Shown here: in pieces, positions 47,901-56,827 of the stretch
Numbering within the stretch: the first letter of the stretch is position 1
How the letters are laid out: each line of letters begins with the position of its first letter
Origin: Dioscorea cayenensis subsp. rotundata
Lineage: Eukaryota; Streptophyta; Magnoliopsida; Dioscoreales; Dioscoreaceae
NCBI RefSeq assembly: GCF_009730915.1
Contig: NC_052483.1
Location: 1,860,001 to 1,924,000 of the forward strand
Reading direction: 5' to 3'
Length of the DNA stretch: 64,000 nucleotides
Position numbers and translations under genes: made by a program
Notes under the pieces: generated by a model
What the model saw: only the letters and a program-made list of their open reading frames with translations
The model's database searches: none
What the model was told of the DNA's origin: nothing

Positions 47901-50265
47901 CATATTCCCAAATCCACCCGTGACACACGCACAAACACAGAAAATAATTGGTTGGTTAATGCAATGATGAGTAGAAACAAAAACATTTTCATAATTATGC
48001 CTTCTCAATAATTTAATGCAACATATTTCCATGACTTCATAAATTCATCCAAGCTAAAGTGATGATGTGATGTCGTAAAGAAAGAAAGTTAAAACTGAAA
48101 CCACCTCCACAACTGCTTTGCATACAATCATCACTGCCACCTTCTTTTTCTGACACTTTACAATATTTTACAGAACCATGGCATCCTAATAAGCAAGTAA
48201 CACACATTCAGGATTTAATCTCCGGTTTGCATTCTACTTCTCATGAAGCCCTCCATGAAGACCAAGTTGGGATCAACAAACATGAAGAAGAAATTTCACA
48301 GGTAGGAACTAAATTGGTTTTCACAGTTGCAAGTGCTGAAGTTGGCCAGGACACTACTTAGGGAAATACAATCACATGAAAAAGAAGATATGAATTGGTA
48401 TTTGCCTAACTCTCCATGAAGATTTTCATGTGCATTCCTTGGTGAAATAATTGAGAGATCTGCACAGATATTTTAAAATTTGAGGAGCAAGACAAGATAC
48501 ATGGTGTGCCTATCCTCTGCAGCAAACAAGACCCATAAAACTTTAATAGTCAGCGATTAAGCACAGCCCACCAACTCAGTGTGATGCAGTAAGTACTAAA
48601 TACATAATATCACTTAGTATTCATTAACAATTCATATCAGATAGTACTGAAGCACGCGACCATCTCCTACGGACCATTTCTGATGGAATACAAATAATAC
48701 AATCTTGAGAAATATAGCTGAAGGATACCTTCAAAGTTTAGACCATCAACATAGCTCAGAAAATAATTGCATCAGCCATATTTCTATCAATTATTCCATA
48801 AATCCACTTTGATAAGCACAAGGTAACTTTAAATGGTCAAATCATATGCGTAATTAAAGCCCATCATGTAGGCATTTCAAACCTTCCATTTATCAATTTC
48901 GCACAGAATGATTGACATTCAAGAGCCACAGCAAATAGTTCTTTGAAACAAAATCAGGACACTTGGAAGTGTATACACCCATCCCCTTCCGCGCATCCAT
49001 ATAGAGATGGCGTGGTTTATAATGGAGACAAAATCATGTTTTGCAATTTATAAGAGAATGAAGTCATTCATTAAGATGCTCCATCTCTCCTTTTGTCCCC
49101 CCTTTTTTTTAGTTTTCGCTCTTTTTCTTTTTTAGTTTTTGAATTCTACTTCATTTTACAAGTATAGTCTTGACCTGTTACATTGCGGTTGCTGCTATTT
49201 AATTGATTTTTGGCTAAATTTGACTGAGGATAGTCCTTAACAAGTGAAGATAATAGCTTCAGACAATCTGATAAGCCCCAACAAAAATAATCAATTGGTT
49301 ATGAATTGGTAATGAAACAATCAAGATTTAGACTTGGCCAACATATAACATATGCTTGATTCTAACATTCAAGAAAAATTATTAAAAAAAAAAACTCCAG
49401 CCTCAAATAAGAAAAGTCAAGATATAAAGCCAGAAAAAAAAATATTTATTCTCTATTTTGTTGGAAACACATCAAGATAGTAGTTTTACAAGTATTCAAA
49501 AAGAATAATAAATAAATAAATAAATATACACATAAAAAAGCTGGCAATTAAACAGATTGTGAATTGAAAGAGTTACATATCACTCCTTAGAACAGTCAAT
49601 TACCAACAAAACTAGTTTACACGAGATCATTTACCTCAAAATTTTGAATGGTCCCAAAGAGCACCAACCTGATTTACACCTTTGTACCATTCCAAATGGA
49701 ATCCTTCACAGCGTAATGACATGACACAAGTAACACTCCAAACAGAAATGGTACAAAGTATATGATAAGAATTTGTTTTCAATTGTGAGATTCCACATAG
49801 AAATCGAAACAGAATAAAGCCAAGAGCATATCCATTTAATAGAAGTCGATGTAACAATCATAGTCTGGAAATAAACAATTCAAACAATAAAACCCGGGGA
49901 ACTCCATCATAATTTATGAGAAAAAAAGACGAAATAGGTTATTCTTGAATGGTGTAAGAAGTACAGTATCAGTATTAACATAAAACTGCAGATCATATTG
50001 CAACTAAAGTATATGACAAGAATTTGTATACCAAAATTTCCTTTCGCTCCGAATTGGTATAATCAGGCTGCAGTTACAAGTATAATGAAGATTTCCAAGC
50101 TTTCCCGCTTAAAGAAGCCTTCACATTGCCGCCATAGATCCTGCTAAACATAATGCAAATAGATTAGCTAGTAAGTCTTAGTCCTCAGAAAGAACACAAA
50201 AGCAAAATGCTAAGTTAACAACTCACACTTTCTATCTCTTTCATTCTCCTACAACATGGCAATTG
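44989..50265. other. 5.3 kb region without a confident gene
   Basis: Less AT-extreme than other gaps and free of obvious transposon ends. Short open segments with splice-like borders occur on the plus strand at 48174-48301 and around 45921-46054, but I recognise no protein in them. A plausible 3' UTR intron of the 50.3 kb gene is suggested on the minus strand by a GTGTGAG-type donor near 50225 and a TTTAG acceptor near 50145. The region may be UTR, non-coding transcript or decayed gene. Confidence 0.4.
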
Positions 50266-51255
50266 TCAATCGATGATGGCCATGGGTTGATCCAAAACCT
50301 TCTCAACCTCCTCGAGGCCATGAACATTGCCATTCAATAACTCCATCCTCGAGGATCGACAAGTGAAGTAAAAGACAGCACTCATCATTGAATCCACAAG
50401 CACTACAAACGAGTACATCACGATCAACAAAGGCCCCTCCCAAATCCGAGAAGATCCATCTCCATAGCTTAGTGTCTTCACTCGATGCTCAAACAATCCT
50501 TCAACGAACGCCATTCCAATCGTTGAGCCAAGAAACATCAACAGGCCGGCCTGCGTTTGCCCCTTGATCAAATGCACAGATCTGAGCAATGCCAGCGGGC
50601 CTGACAAGTCCTCCAAGACGGAGATCACGGTTGCGAGATTGCAGACGATGATGGTGTGAGCGTAGGCCATGGAGAAAGTCAAGAAAACGAGCATGGCCGG
50701 GTATGCGATGATCTCCGGAGGGTAACCGAGTACGGAGAAGGCATTGCAGACGAGGACAAGGATGGCGAGGAAGAGAGCGACGCATCCGGAAATGGCCGCG
50801 CAGACGCAGAGGTAGGTGAGGAAAAGTCGGCGCCAGATCCGGCGAAGGAGAGCGACGAACTCGGCGAGCAAGATGGGTCTGAAGGCGTAGATGGAGGCAA
50901 CGGAGAAGGATATGGAGGAGCGAGCGAGAAGGAGGAGGGAGAGAAGCAAAGGGAAGCAGAAAAGGGAGGAGAGGACAGAGGACGAGAGATGGTGCGAGAG
51001 GTGTCTGATGGAATGCGTGAGAGGGAGGCCAGAGCGGAGGGCGAGGAGAGCAAGACGGCGGGAGAGGGCGGTGACGGCGGCGGTAGGGACGAGGGCGTTG
51101 GAGAGGAGCGCGGCGGAGACGGGGCAGATGAGGAAAGCGAGGATGGCGGTGAAAGCAGAGGGGTCGGCGCGGAGGACACGGATGGTTTCACGGAGGATCT
51201 CGAGGGCGTTCATCGGCGGGATGACGGTGGTGCCGGCGATGGAGTCGGAGGCCAT
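50266..51255 (-). CDS. Plant multi-pass membrane protein, intact, single exon
   Basis: An uninterrupted 329-residue frame starting MASDSIAGTTVIPPMNALEI. An upstream in-frame ATG at 51412-51414 would add 53 residues of arginine-rich, non-conserved sequence; I prefer the internal start because homology with the 44 kb paralogue begins after it. About six hydrophobic spans are visible, including FTAILAFLICPVSAALL, LFCFPLLLSLLLLARSSI, LFLTYLCVCAAISGCVALFL, MLVFLTFSMAYAHTIIV and LIVMYSFVVLVDSMMSAVFY. Conserved family blocks are IIVCNLATVISVLEDLSG and LIKGQTQAG. The function is unknown. Base composition is GC-rich in the first half, unlike its surroundings, and a long Arg/Glu/Gly-rich frame occurs on the opposite strand as a by-product. 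Confidence 0.85.
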   Translation of the reverse strand: MASDSIAGTTVIPPMNALEILRETIRVLRADPSAFTAILAFLICPVSAALLSNALVPTAAVTALSRRLALLALRSGLPLTHSIRHLSHHLSSSVLSSLFCFPLLLSLLLLARSSISFSVASIYAFRPILLAEFVALLRRIWRRLFLTYLCVCAAISGCVALFLAILVLVCNAFSVLGYPPEIIAYPAMLVFLTFSMAYAHTIIVCNLATVISVLEDLSGPLALLRSVHLIKGQTQAGLLMFLGSTIGMAFVEGLFEHRVKTLSYGDGSSRIWEGPLLIVMYSFVVLVDSMMSAVFYFTCRSSRMELLNGNVHGLEEVEKVLDQPMAIID

Positions 51256-51426
51256 CGGAGGAGGAGGGCGTGGTTGGAGGAAGGCGGAGGTCAGTGAGGG
51301 AGATGCGAAGCGAACGCCATGTGTTCGATGAAATGCGTGCGAGAAAGAGAGCGCTCGGGAGTGAGCACCCGCGCGCGCGCCGGAGAAGCAGCGCAAACGC
51401 ACGAAGGAGTGCACTGCGTGATGGGC

Positions 51427-51890
51427 GTTTTGCAGTTGTACCCCCTGGAAAATGGGTAATTATAAAAAGGGGCTTTTGCAGGTGTACCCCTAAAAAATTT
51501 TAAAATTGCATATTTGCCCCTGAATAAAAGTTAATTGCATACATACCCTTGAATAATATACATAATTGCGATATACTCATCGGGGTTGCTAAATTAATGA
51601 AAAACCATCATTAGCAAACAACAAATATATAAAAATTATTATTATACTGCATTGCATATATACCCTCGAAAAAGCTAAGCTATGACAAGAGTTAGTTTTG
51701 GATCTTTTTAGATATCTTAATCCAAGTTATAACCATGAGTTAATCAAGGTTTGATTCTAGGGAATCTAACGAGTAATGGCGATATCCGCAATTACCTATA
51801 TTTTTTTCAAGGGTATATATACAATTATGTTTTTTCGGAGGGTAAATATGCAATTATAGAACTTTTGAGGGGTTTATAACCAATTCTCTC
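51427..51890. repeat. Long inverted-repeat element upstream of the membrane-protein gene
   Basis: The left arm (about 51478-51590) carries TGTACCCCTAAAAA, ATTGCATATTTGCCC, ATACATACCCTTGAATAA and AATTGCGATAT. The right arm (about 51780-51890) in reverse complement reads ATAAACCCCTC, ATTGCATATTTACCC, TATATATACCCTTGAAAAA and AATTGCGGATAT in the same order. Arms of roughly 110 bp are separated by about 190 bp. The element sits within 170 bp of the ATG of the 50.3 kb gene, so it may lie in its promoter. Confidence 0.65.
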
Positions 51891-51979
51891 TTATAAAAAC
51901 AGATATTTATTTATTTATTTATATGGTCACTGAGAAGGAACCATGTTTAATTGTTTGTTTAAATTTTGGAGTATTTTAT

Positions 51980-52240
51980 TTAATGATATTCTTTTCTATT
52001 TGTCTATTTTAACTAAATTATATAAATTTAAAAAATTAGTTAAAATTAATTGGTTATCTAAAATTTATAAAATTTATATTAAATTTTTAAAATTATATTT
52101 ATTTAATATATATTTTAAAAGATATGTGGTTGAATTTAATTTATTAAAAATTATAACAGTACATAAATATAAATAGTAAATTTTTAAAAATTAATATTTA
52201 ATACTTCACAAATATTTTAAATGGATGAATAAAAAACCAA
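51980..52240. repeat. Diverged AT-rich MITE-like repeat
   Basis: Motif order resembles the 7376-7672 element: CTATTTGTCTATTTTAACTAAATT at the left, TTTATTAAAAATTATAACAGT near the middle-right, and ATACTTCACAAATATTTTAAATGGATG at the right. The ends are eroded. Confidence 0.35.
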
Positions 52241-52604
52241 AGATTTTAAATGAATAAATAAAAAAGATAAAAACCTCTAGAATGATATGAGTAAAAAAAA
52301 ATTTAGAATGGATAATTAGTATTTTATTGGGGTATTGATGATAAATGTAATTAAAGAATTTTAGGGACAAACTATTAACCTGATGTTGTGACAGTGACTA
52401 GACTTTGATTTAAATTTATTACAAGAAAAGGTCAGTGAAGTCTTAATTTGATTGAATATTAATATATTATGGAATTTAATGGAATTCAAGCCATCTCAAG
52501 AGCCAAGACATAGATCTGAATTATTGAGCCACTAAATGGGTACAAATGGAAATCTCATGAGTGGGGACAAATTCTTTGTATCTAAAAAAAATATCACTTA
52601 TTTT

Positions 52605-52850
52605 ATATAAAGGACTTTCTCGGTGTACGTTTATAAATAAAAAATCAATAGATGTCTATTATCAGCAGTTGAGTTTTGATTTAATTGCGAACATCGATGA
52701 ACAGTAATTACTATAATAATATATACAGTAATCACAGTTTGGAACAATGATTACTGTTTATCAATATCGTCCGTTGGATCTTAATCCAACGACTGATAAT
52801 TAGATGTCTATAGATTTTTTATATATCAACATCTGTAGGAAATGTATTGT
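52605..52850. repeat. Inverted-repeat element, diverged
   Basis: The left arm TATAAATAAAAAATCAATAGATGTCTATTATCAGCAGTTG pairs, in reverse complement, with the right arm CAACGACTGATAATTAGATGTCTATAGATTTTTTATATA. The arms lie at about 52630-52670 and 52785-52825. Flanks are too AT-rich to define a target duplication. Confidence 0.5.
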
Positions 52851-52851
52851 T

Positions 52852-52855
<4 letters not shown>

Positions 52856-52887
<32 letters not shown>
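52856..52887. repeat. (TA)n microsatellite
   Basis: About 15 uninterrupted TA units abut the left end of the fold-back element at 52893. Confidence 0.9.
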
Positions 52888-52892
<5 letters not shown>

Positions 52893-53197
52893 TGGTATAA
52901 TACCATAATTGGTCACTCTATTTTTCTCTCTTCCTTTTTGGTCCCTCTACTGAGAAATGCGATCCACTAATCCCTCTATTCTTGAAAATGACCCAATTTA
53001 GTCTCTCTACCTTTAATCTCTTCCCATCTAGTCCCTCTACTCTTAAAAAATACAGCCAATAATTGGCATATTTTAGAGTAGAAGGGATTAAGTAGAACCA
53101 TTTTCAAGAGTAGAGGGACTACTTGGGAGCATTTCTGAGTAGAGGGACTAAAAGGGAAGAGAGAGAAAAGTAGAGGGACCAATTCAGGTATTATACC
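52893..53197. mobile_element. Fold-back (inverted-repeat) element, about 305 bp, well-preserved copy
   Basis: The left end reads TGGTATAATACC and the right end GGTATTATACC, with inverted similarity running inwards (left GGTCACTCTA against right TAGAGGGACC, left GAGAAATGCGATCC against right GGGAGCATTTCTGAG). Nearly the whole element folds on itself. A 9-bp repeat ATATTAAAA flanks it (52884-52892 and 53198-53206), although the flank is AT-rich. TAGAGGGACTA-type motifs recur several times inside. The relative at 36436-36738 has almost the same length and a clearer 9-bp duplication. Confidence 0.7.
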
Positions 53198-53378
53198 ATA
53201 TTAAAATACATATATATATATATATATAAGGTACACATTGATATTTACTGGTGTCTTAACTTTGAGACATTACACTGCATCCTTGCCAAAGACCATGAAA
53301 TTCTGTCTCCATTTACAGATACATGGATTGGACTGCTGGATTTAATGGGAAAAACTGAGAAGGGTATAATGCTTTGGA

Positions 53379-54441
53379 TAGAGATGGCAATTTGTACCCT
53401 ACCGACGGGATATGCAGTGCAGTGCCCTGGGTCAAAGAGGGTATTACCCTCTTTGACCGGGGTCTGCACGGTAAGGGTAATACCTGTTAGTTTTTGAGCC
53501 GGACTGGGCTCGGGTGAGGGTATGCCCCACCCTACCCTGCACTTACCCCTTACCCTTACTCGTTGAAGAGGTCGAGTGAAAACCCTGCATCTGCATTCTT
53601 ACCCTTTCATATATATATATATATATATATATAATTTTTTTATTAAACTAAACATTTACTCAATATCTATTTTTCATGGTGATTAATTTGAAAAATAATA
53701 CTTCAAATTTTCTCTTAATATATTATTTTAAATTTTTATTTAATTTCTATATTTATATTTGATAATATTATCAAAATTGAATTTTAGATATATATTAAAA
53801 AAATCATAATTAAATTTTAAAAATAAACAAATATAAAAAAATAATGTTATAATAATTTATTCTATAAATTATAAAAACATCCCTGAAAAAAATAAGATAC
53901 TTAATAAAAAAATCAATTGGATATAACTTATGAGAATTACTTATAATATTTTTATATTCAAAAATCTTACTTAGATATTTATAAAATTTGAAGCTATATA
54001 AAAATATAAATAGTAGATATATGAAAAATTTAAAAACAAAAAAACCAAGATAGTTAAACATGAAACAAAAAACAAAAGGTAGAGTTACCATTTGAGTTCT
54101 AAATAAATGTCATTTTTATGTGATTATATAATTTAAGATAAACAAATATATATCAACTCTGTAATTTTTGAATTTATGGACATGTGTTTAAAAGATTGTA
54201 ATATAATGTATAATTAATTTATTTTTATTATTATTTAAATTTAATTCGATAATTTGAACAATGGGTAACAACGGGTAGCGGGTACTCTACGAGTATCACC
54301 CAGTACCCTCAGGAGTAAGAGTAAGGGTATGATTTTTTTACCGAAGGGTGCGGAGTAGAATGCGGGTATGGGGTAGGGGTTACAGTGCAGGGTGAGGGTT
54401 TTTGGCATACTCTACCCATACCCTACCCGTTGCCATCCCTA
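53379..54441. mobile_element. Non-autonomous hAT-like DNA transposon, about 1.06 kb
   Basis: Terminal inverted repeats TAGAGATGGCAA (left) and TTGCCATCCCTA (right) differ at one base. The element is flanked by the exact 8-bp duplication GCTTTGGA (53371-53378 and 54442-54449), the size made by hAT transposases. The first and last 200 bp are rich in GGGTA/TACCC motifs; the middle is extremely AT-rich. No transposase domain is encoded, so it must depend on an enzyme supplied elsewhere. Confidence 0.88.
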
Positions 54442-54449
54442 GCTTTGGA

Positions 54450-55255
54450 TCACCAAAAGGCATTTCATAGAGTGGTGTTGGCCCCACTGGTTTTTACTTT
54501 TTTTAGCCAGAGTTTTATGGCTCAAATTTAATATAAATTACTAAATAAAGCGGATTTATAGCTCAATTCTCATATAAATTATGTGCAGGTAGAACGTTAT
54601 TATCTTTATGTAAAAATCTTTTGTATAAATTAAATGAAGGTGCATGAACAGAGTGTCATTGTTTTAGTATAAATGACTCTAATTGTATATGCACTTGCCA
54701 TATTTGTTTAAAAAATAAAACATAATAATGTATTGTAACGGACGCAACTAATTTGTTTTATATTTTTTTCTCTCACTTGTGAAAGTCAAAATCATTAATT
54801 TATAAAAATAAATTTTTTATTACACACCGGTCTTTTTGAAGCACTATTATTAAATTAATTTTAAAATTCATTACTAAAAATCTTACGAAAAAAATAGATC
54901 TCTCCTAAACTATTTATATAAGCAATTTAAAGGCCTGTTACTTGAATCAATTCTTAAGTAAAATAATTTTTTTCATCCTTGCACTTGTTTGTTATTTAAA
55001 TAAAATAATTATATAAATAAATATATTTTAAAAAAATTATTTCATAATTGATTATAGCTCAAAATATAAAAAGCATATATTATATAAAAAAAAGTAAATA
55101 TTTACAAATGTAAAAGTAAAGATAGAAAAGGCATTTTACTATCTCTATATGGTACTGAACCATAACAAATGGTTAATTAAATTCAATTAGATACTTATGT
55201 ACATATATGAAAAAAAAACTTAAAAAGGTAAGTGTAATTTGAAGCTTTTATAGAG

Positions 55256-55295
<40 letters not shown>

Positions 55296-55588
55296 ATATA
55301 AATTTCTTCAAGAATTGCCCTCATTGATCCTCTGATTATTAAACAAAAAAATAAAGGGGAAATAGAAGAAAAGAAAGAACACAAACATAATAGCATAAAA
55401 TGACATTATAAAATTTCCATTAGAAATTAGGAACATGGAAACATATAGGACAACTTCACTCCTAAAAAACACAAGCAGAGATAGAACAAGAACAATAACC
55501 ATAGCATGAAATCTACTAGAAATTGTTAACATTAATATGATGAGGAACAGAAAGAACAGCAAAGACTAATCTTAATTAATCTTTGCAT
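54450..55588. other. AT-rich 3' flank of the ERF gene
   Basis: Low-complexity AT-rich sequence with a (TA)n tract at about 55265-55291. It probably includes the ERF 3' UTR near 55400-55588. No gene or clear element is seen. Confidence 0.5.
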
Positions 55589-56827
55589 TTATGAAAGCAA
55601 GCAAATGGGAGGAAGATCAAGGGAGTTCCATAGTGATGATTCACCTTCATTCTTCGCATTCGGATCCGATGGCGATGACAAAGACGATGATGTAGATGTC
55701 ATCGATGAAGAAGAAGTTAAACACGAAGAATTTGATGAAGAATGAACTTCATTATTAGCGTCGTGTTTCATGATTCCCCAGCTTACCTTGTTATCTTCAT
55801 GCCTACTGAGTCTCAAGCACTCAGATATACCATTGAGTGCATAAAGTGAAGCCGAAATCTTTCTCTCATACTTCATCCTCTTCATTGCAGCTCTGAGCAT
55901 TGAAGGCTCATCGCCACTGCTTTCGTCTTCGATCAGTTCTTCAATCTCCTCTGCTATCTCAAATGGTGGATAGAAGCACGAAGAACTGTCTTGTCCATCG
56001 ATAAACTGGAAATCCATGGCTCCTAAATCATCGACAATTCTTTCTTCTATTTCATCATCCTCTCCATCACCTTTTGCCACCTTCCAATCATACTCCATCT
56101 TCACTGATTTGATATCATCTTGCTCTTCAACTCCGCAACTTGGATTTATAGTATCAGTAATAGTATCAGTAGCAAGTGCAGAAATAATCGGTTCCATCAG
56201 TAAATCAGTGAACTTAATATCATCATCATCATCATCATCATCGAAGAATTCTTGTTGTAGATATTGCTGCTGCTGCTGCTGCTGCAACTGCTGCAACTGC
56301 TGCTGGTGTTGCAATTGCTGTTCTTGCTGCAACAGAAATTGCTGTGATTCTTGTCGATCTTGAGGCAATGCATCATCATCATCGTCAGCAACAGCAGCAG
56401 CAACACCATTACAAGGAGCTGCAGCAGCAGCAGCAGAGTTTCTGGCCTTGAGCCTTAGCAGAAGAAGATTGGTAATCTTCGATGGCAAAGCTGATGGCGT
56501 AGCAGGCTGAGACGCCGAGCAAGGCCAGAAGTTAGTGCGAGTATTGGAACCTCGAAGAAGGCAGGCAGCTTCGTCATAAGCCCGGGCAGCATCCTCAGCC
56601 GTGTCAAACGTGCCAAGCCACACTCGAATTTTCTGAATTGTGTCCTTGATCTCTGCCACCCACCGTCCTGAAGGCCGCTGCCGTACCCCTACAAACCGCT
56701 TCCTAGTTCTCCGAACACCACCACTCACTGCCGCAACTGCCGCAGCTGCCGCTGTCTCCCTTACTACACACTCATCCAATTTCTTCTTTTCTTCCACTCC
56801 ATCAAAGCTCTTCCTCTTCCTAGCCAT
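55589..56827 (-). CDS. AP2/ERF transcription factor, ERF group V (RAP2.11/ERN-like), single exon
   Basis: An intron-less frame of 412 residues starts [10 protein letters not shown]. The AP2 domain spans about residues 44-101 and contains [38 protein letters not shown] and [11 protein letters not shown], a pattern typical of the RAP2.11/ERN1 branch rather than DREB or CRF types. The protein should bind GCC-like elements in the nucleus. After the AP2 domain come an alanine-rich stretch, a glutamine-rich segment (about 160-192) and a run of eight aspartates (196-203), then acidic, serine-rich sequence that may activate transcription. ERN-type relatives act in nodulation signalling and RAP2.11 in low-potassium response; this protein's own role cannot be read from sequence. 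Confidence 0.92.
   Translation of the reverse strand: MARKRKSFDGVEEKKKLDECVVRETAAAAAVAAVSGGVRRTRKRFVGVRQRPSGRWVAEIKDTIQKIRVWLGTFDTAEDAARAYDEAACLLRGSNTRTNFWPCSASQPATPSALPSKITNLLLLRLKARNSAAAAAAPCNGVAAAVADDDDDALPQDRQESQQFLLQQEQQLQHQQQLQQLQQQQQQQYLQQEFFDDDDDDDDIKFTDLLMEPIISALATDTITDTINPSCGVEEQDDIKSVKMEYDWKVAKGDGEDDEIEERIVDDLGAMDFQFIDGQDSSSCFYPPFEIAEEIEELIEDESSGDEPSMLRAAMKRMKYERKISASLYALNGISECLRLSRHEDNKVSWGIMKHDANNEVHSSSNSSCLTSSSSMTSTSSSLSSPSDPNAKNEGESSLWNSLDLPPICLLS
56225..56345 (-). repeat. Codon repeats encoding poly-Asp and poly-Gln in the ERF
   Basis: (ATC)n on the plus strand encodes the Asp run and interrupted (CTG/TTG)n encodes the Gln-rich segment on the minus strand. Length-variable trinucleotide repeats inside coding sequence are prone to polymorphism. 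Confidence 0.85.

Noticed and set aside
50656-51297. Long plus-strand frame of 213 residues opposite the membrane-protein gene
   Set aside because: Its Arg/Glu/Gly-rich composition is what the complement of a GC-rich Leu/Ser/Ala coding strand yields; the minus strand has clear membrane-protein homology to its paralogue.
53810-54091. Minus-strand Phe/Ile/Tyr-rich frame inside the hAT-like element, a possible transposase remnant
   Set aside because: The composition simply reflects the AT-rich core; no hAT dimerisation or catalytic motif is visible.
56016-56363. Plus-strand Ser/Cys-rich frame, superficially a cysteine-rich peptide
   Set aside because: It is the complement of the poly-Gln and poly-Asp codon repeats of the ERF gene.
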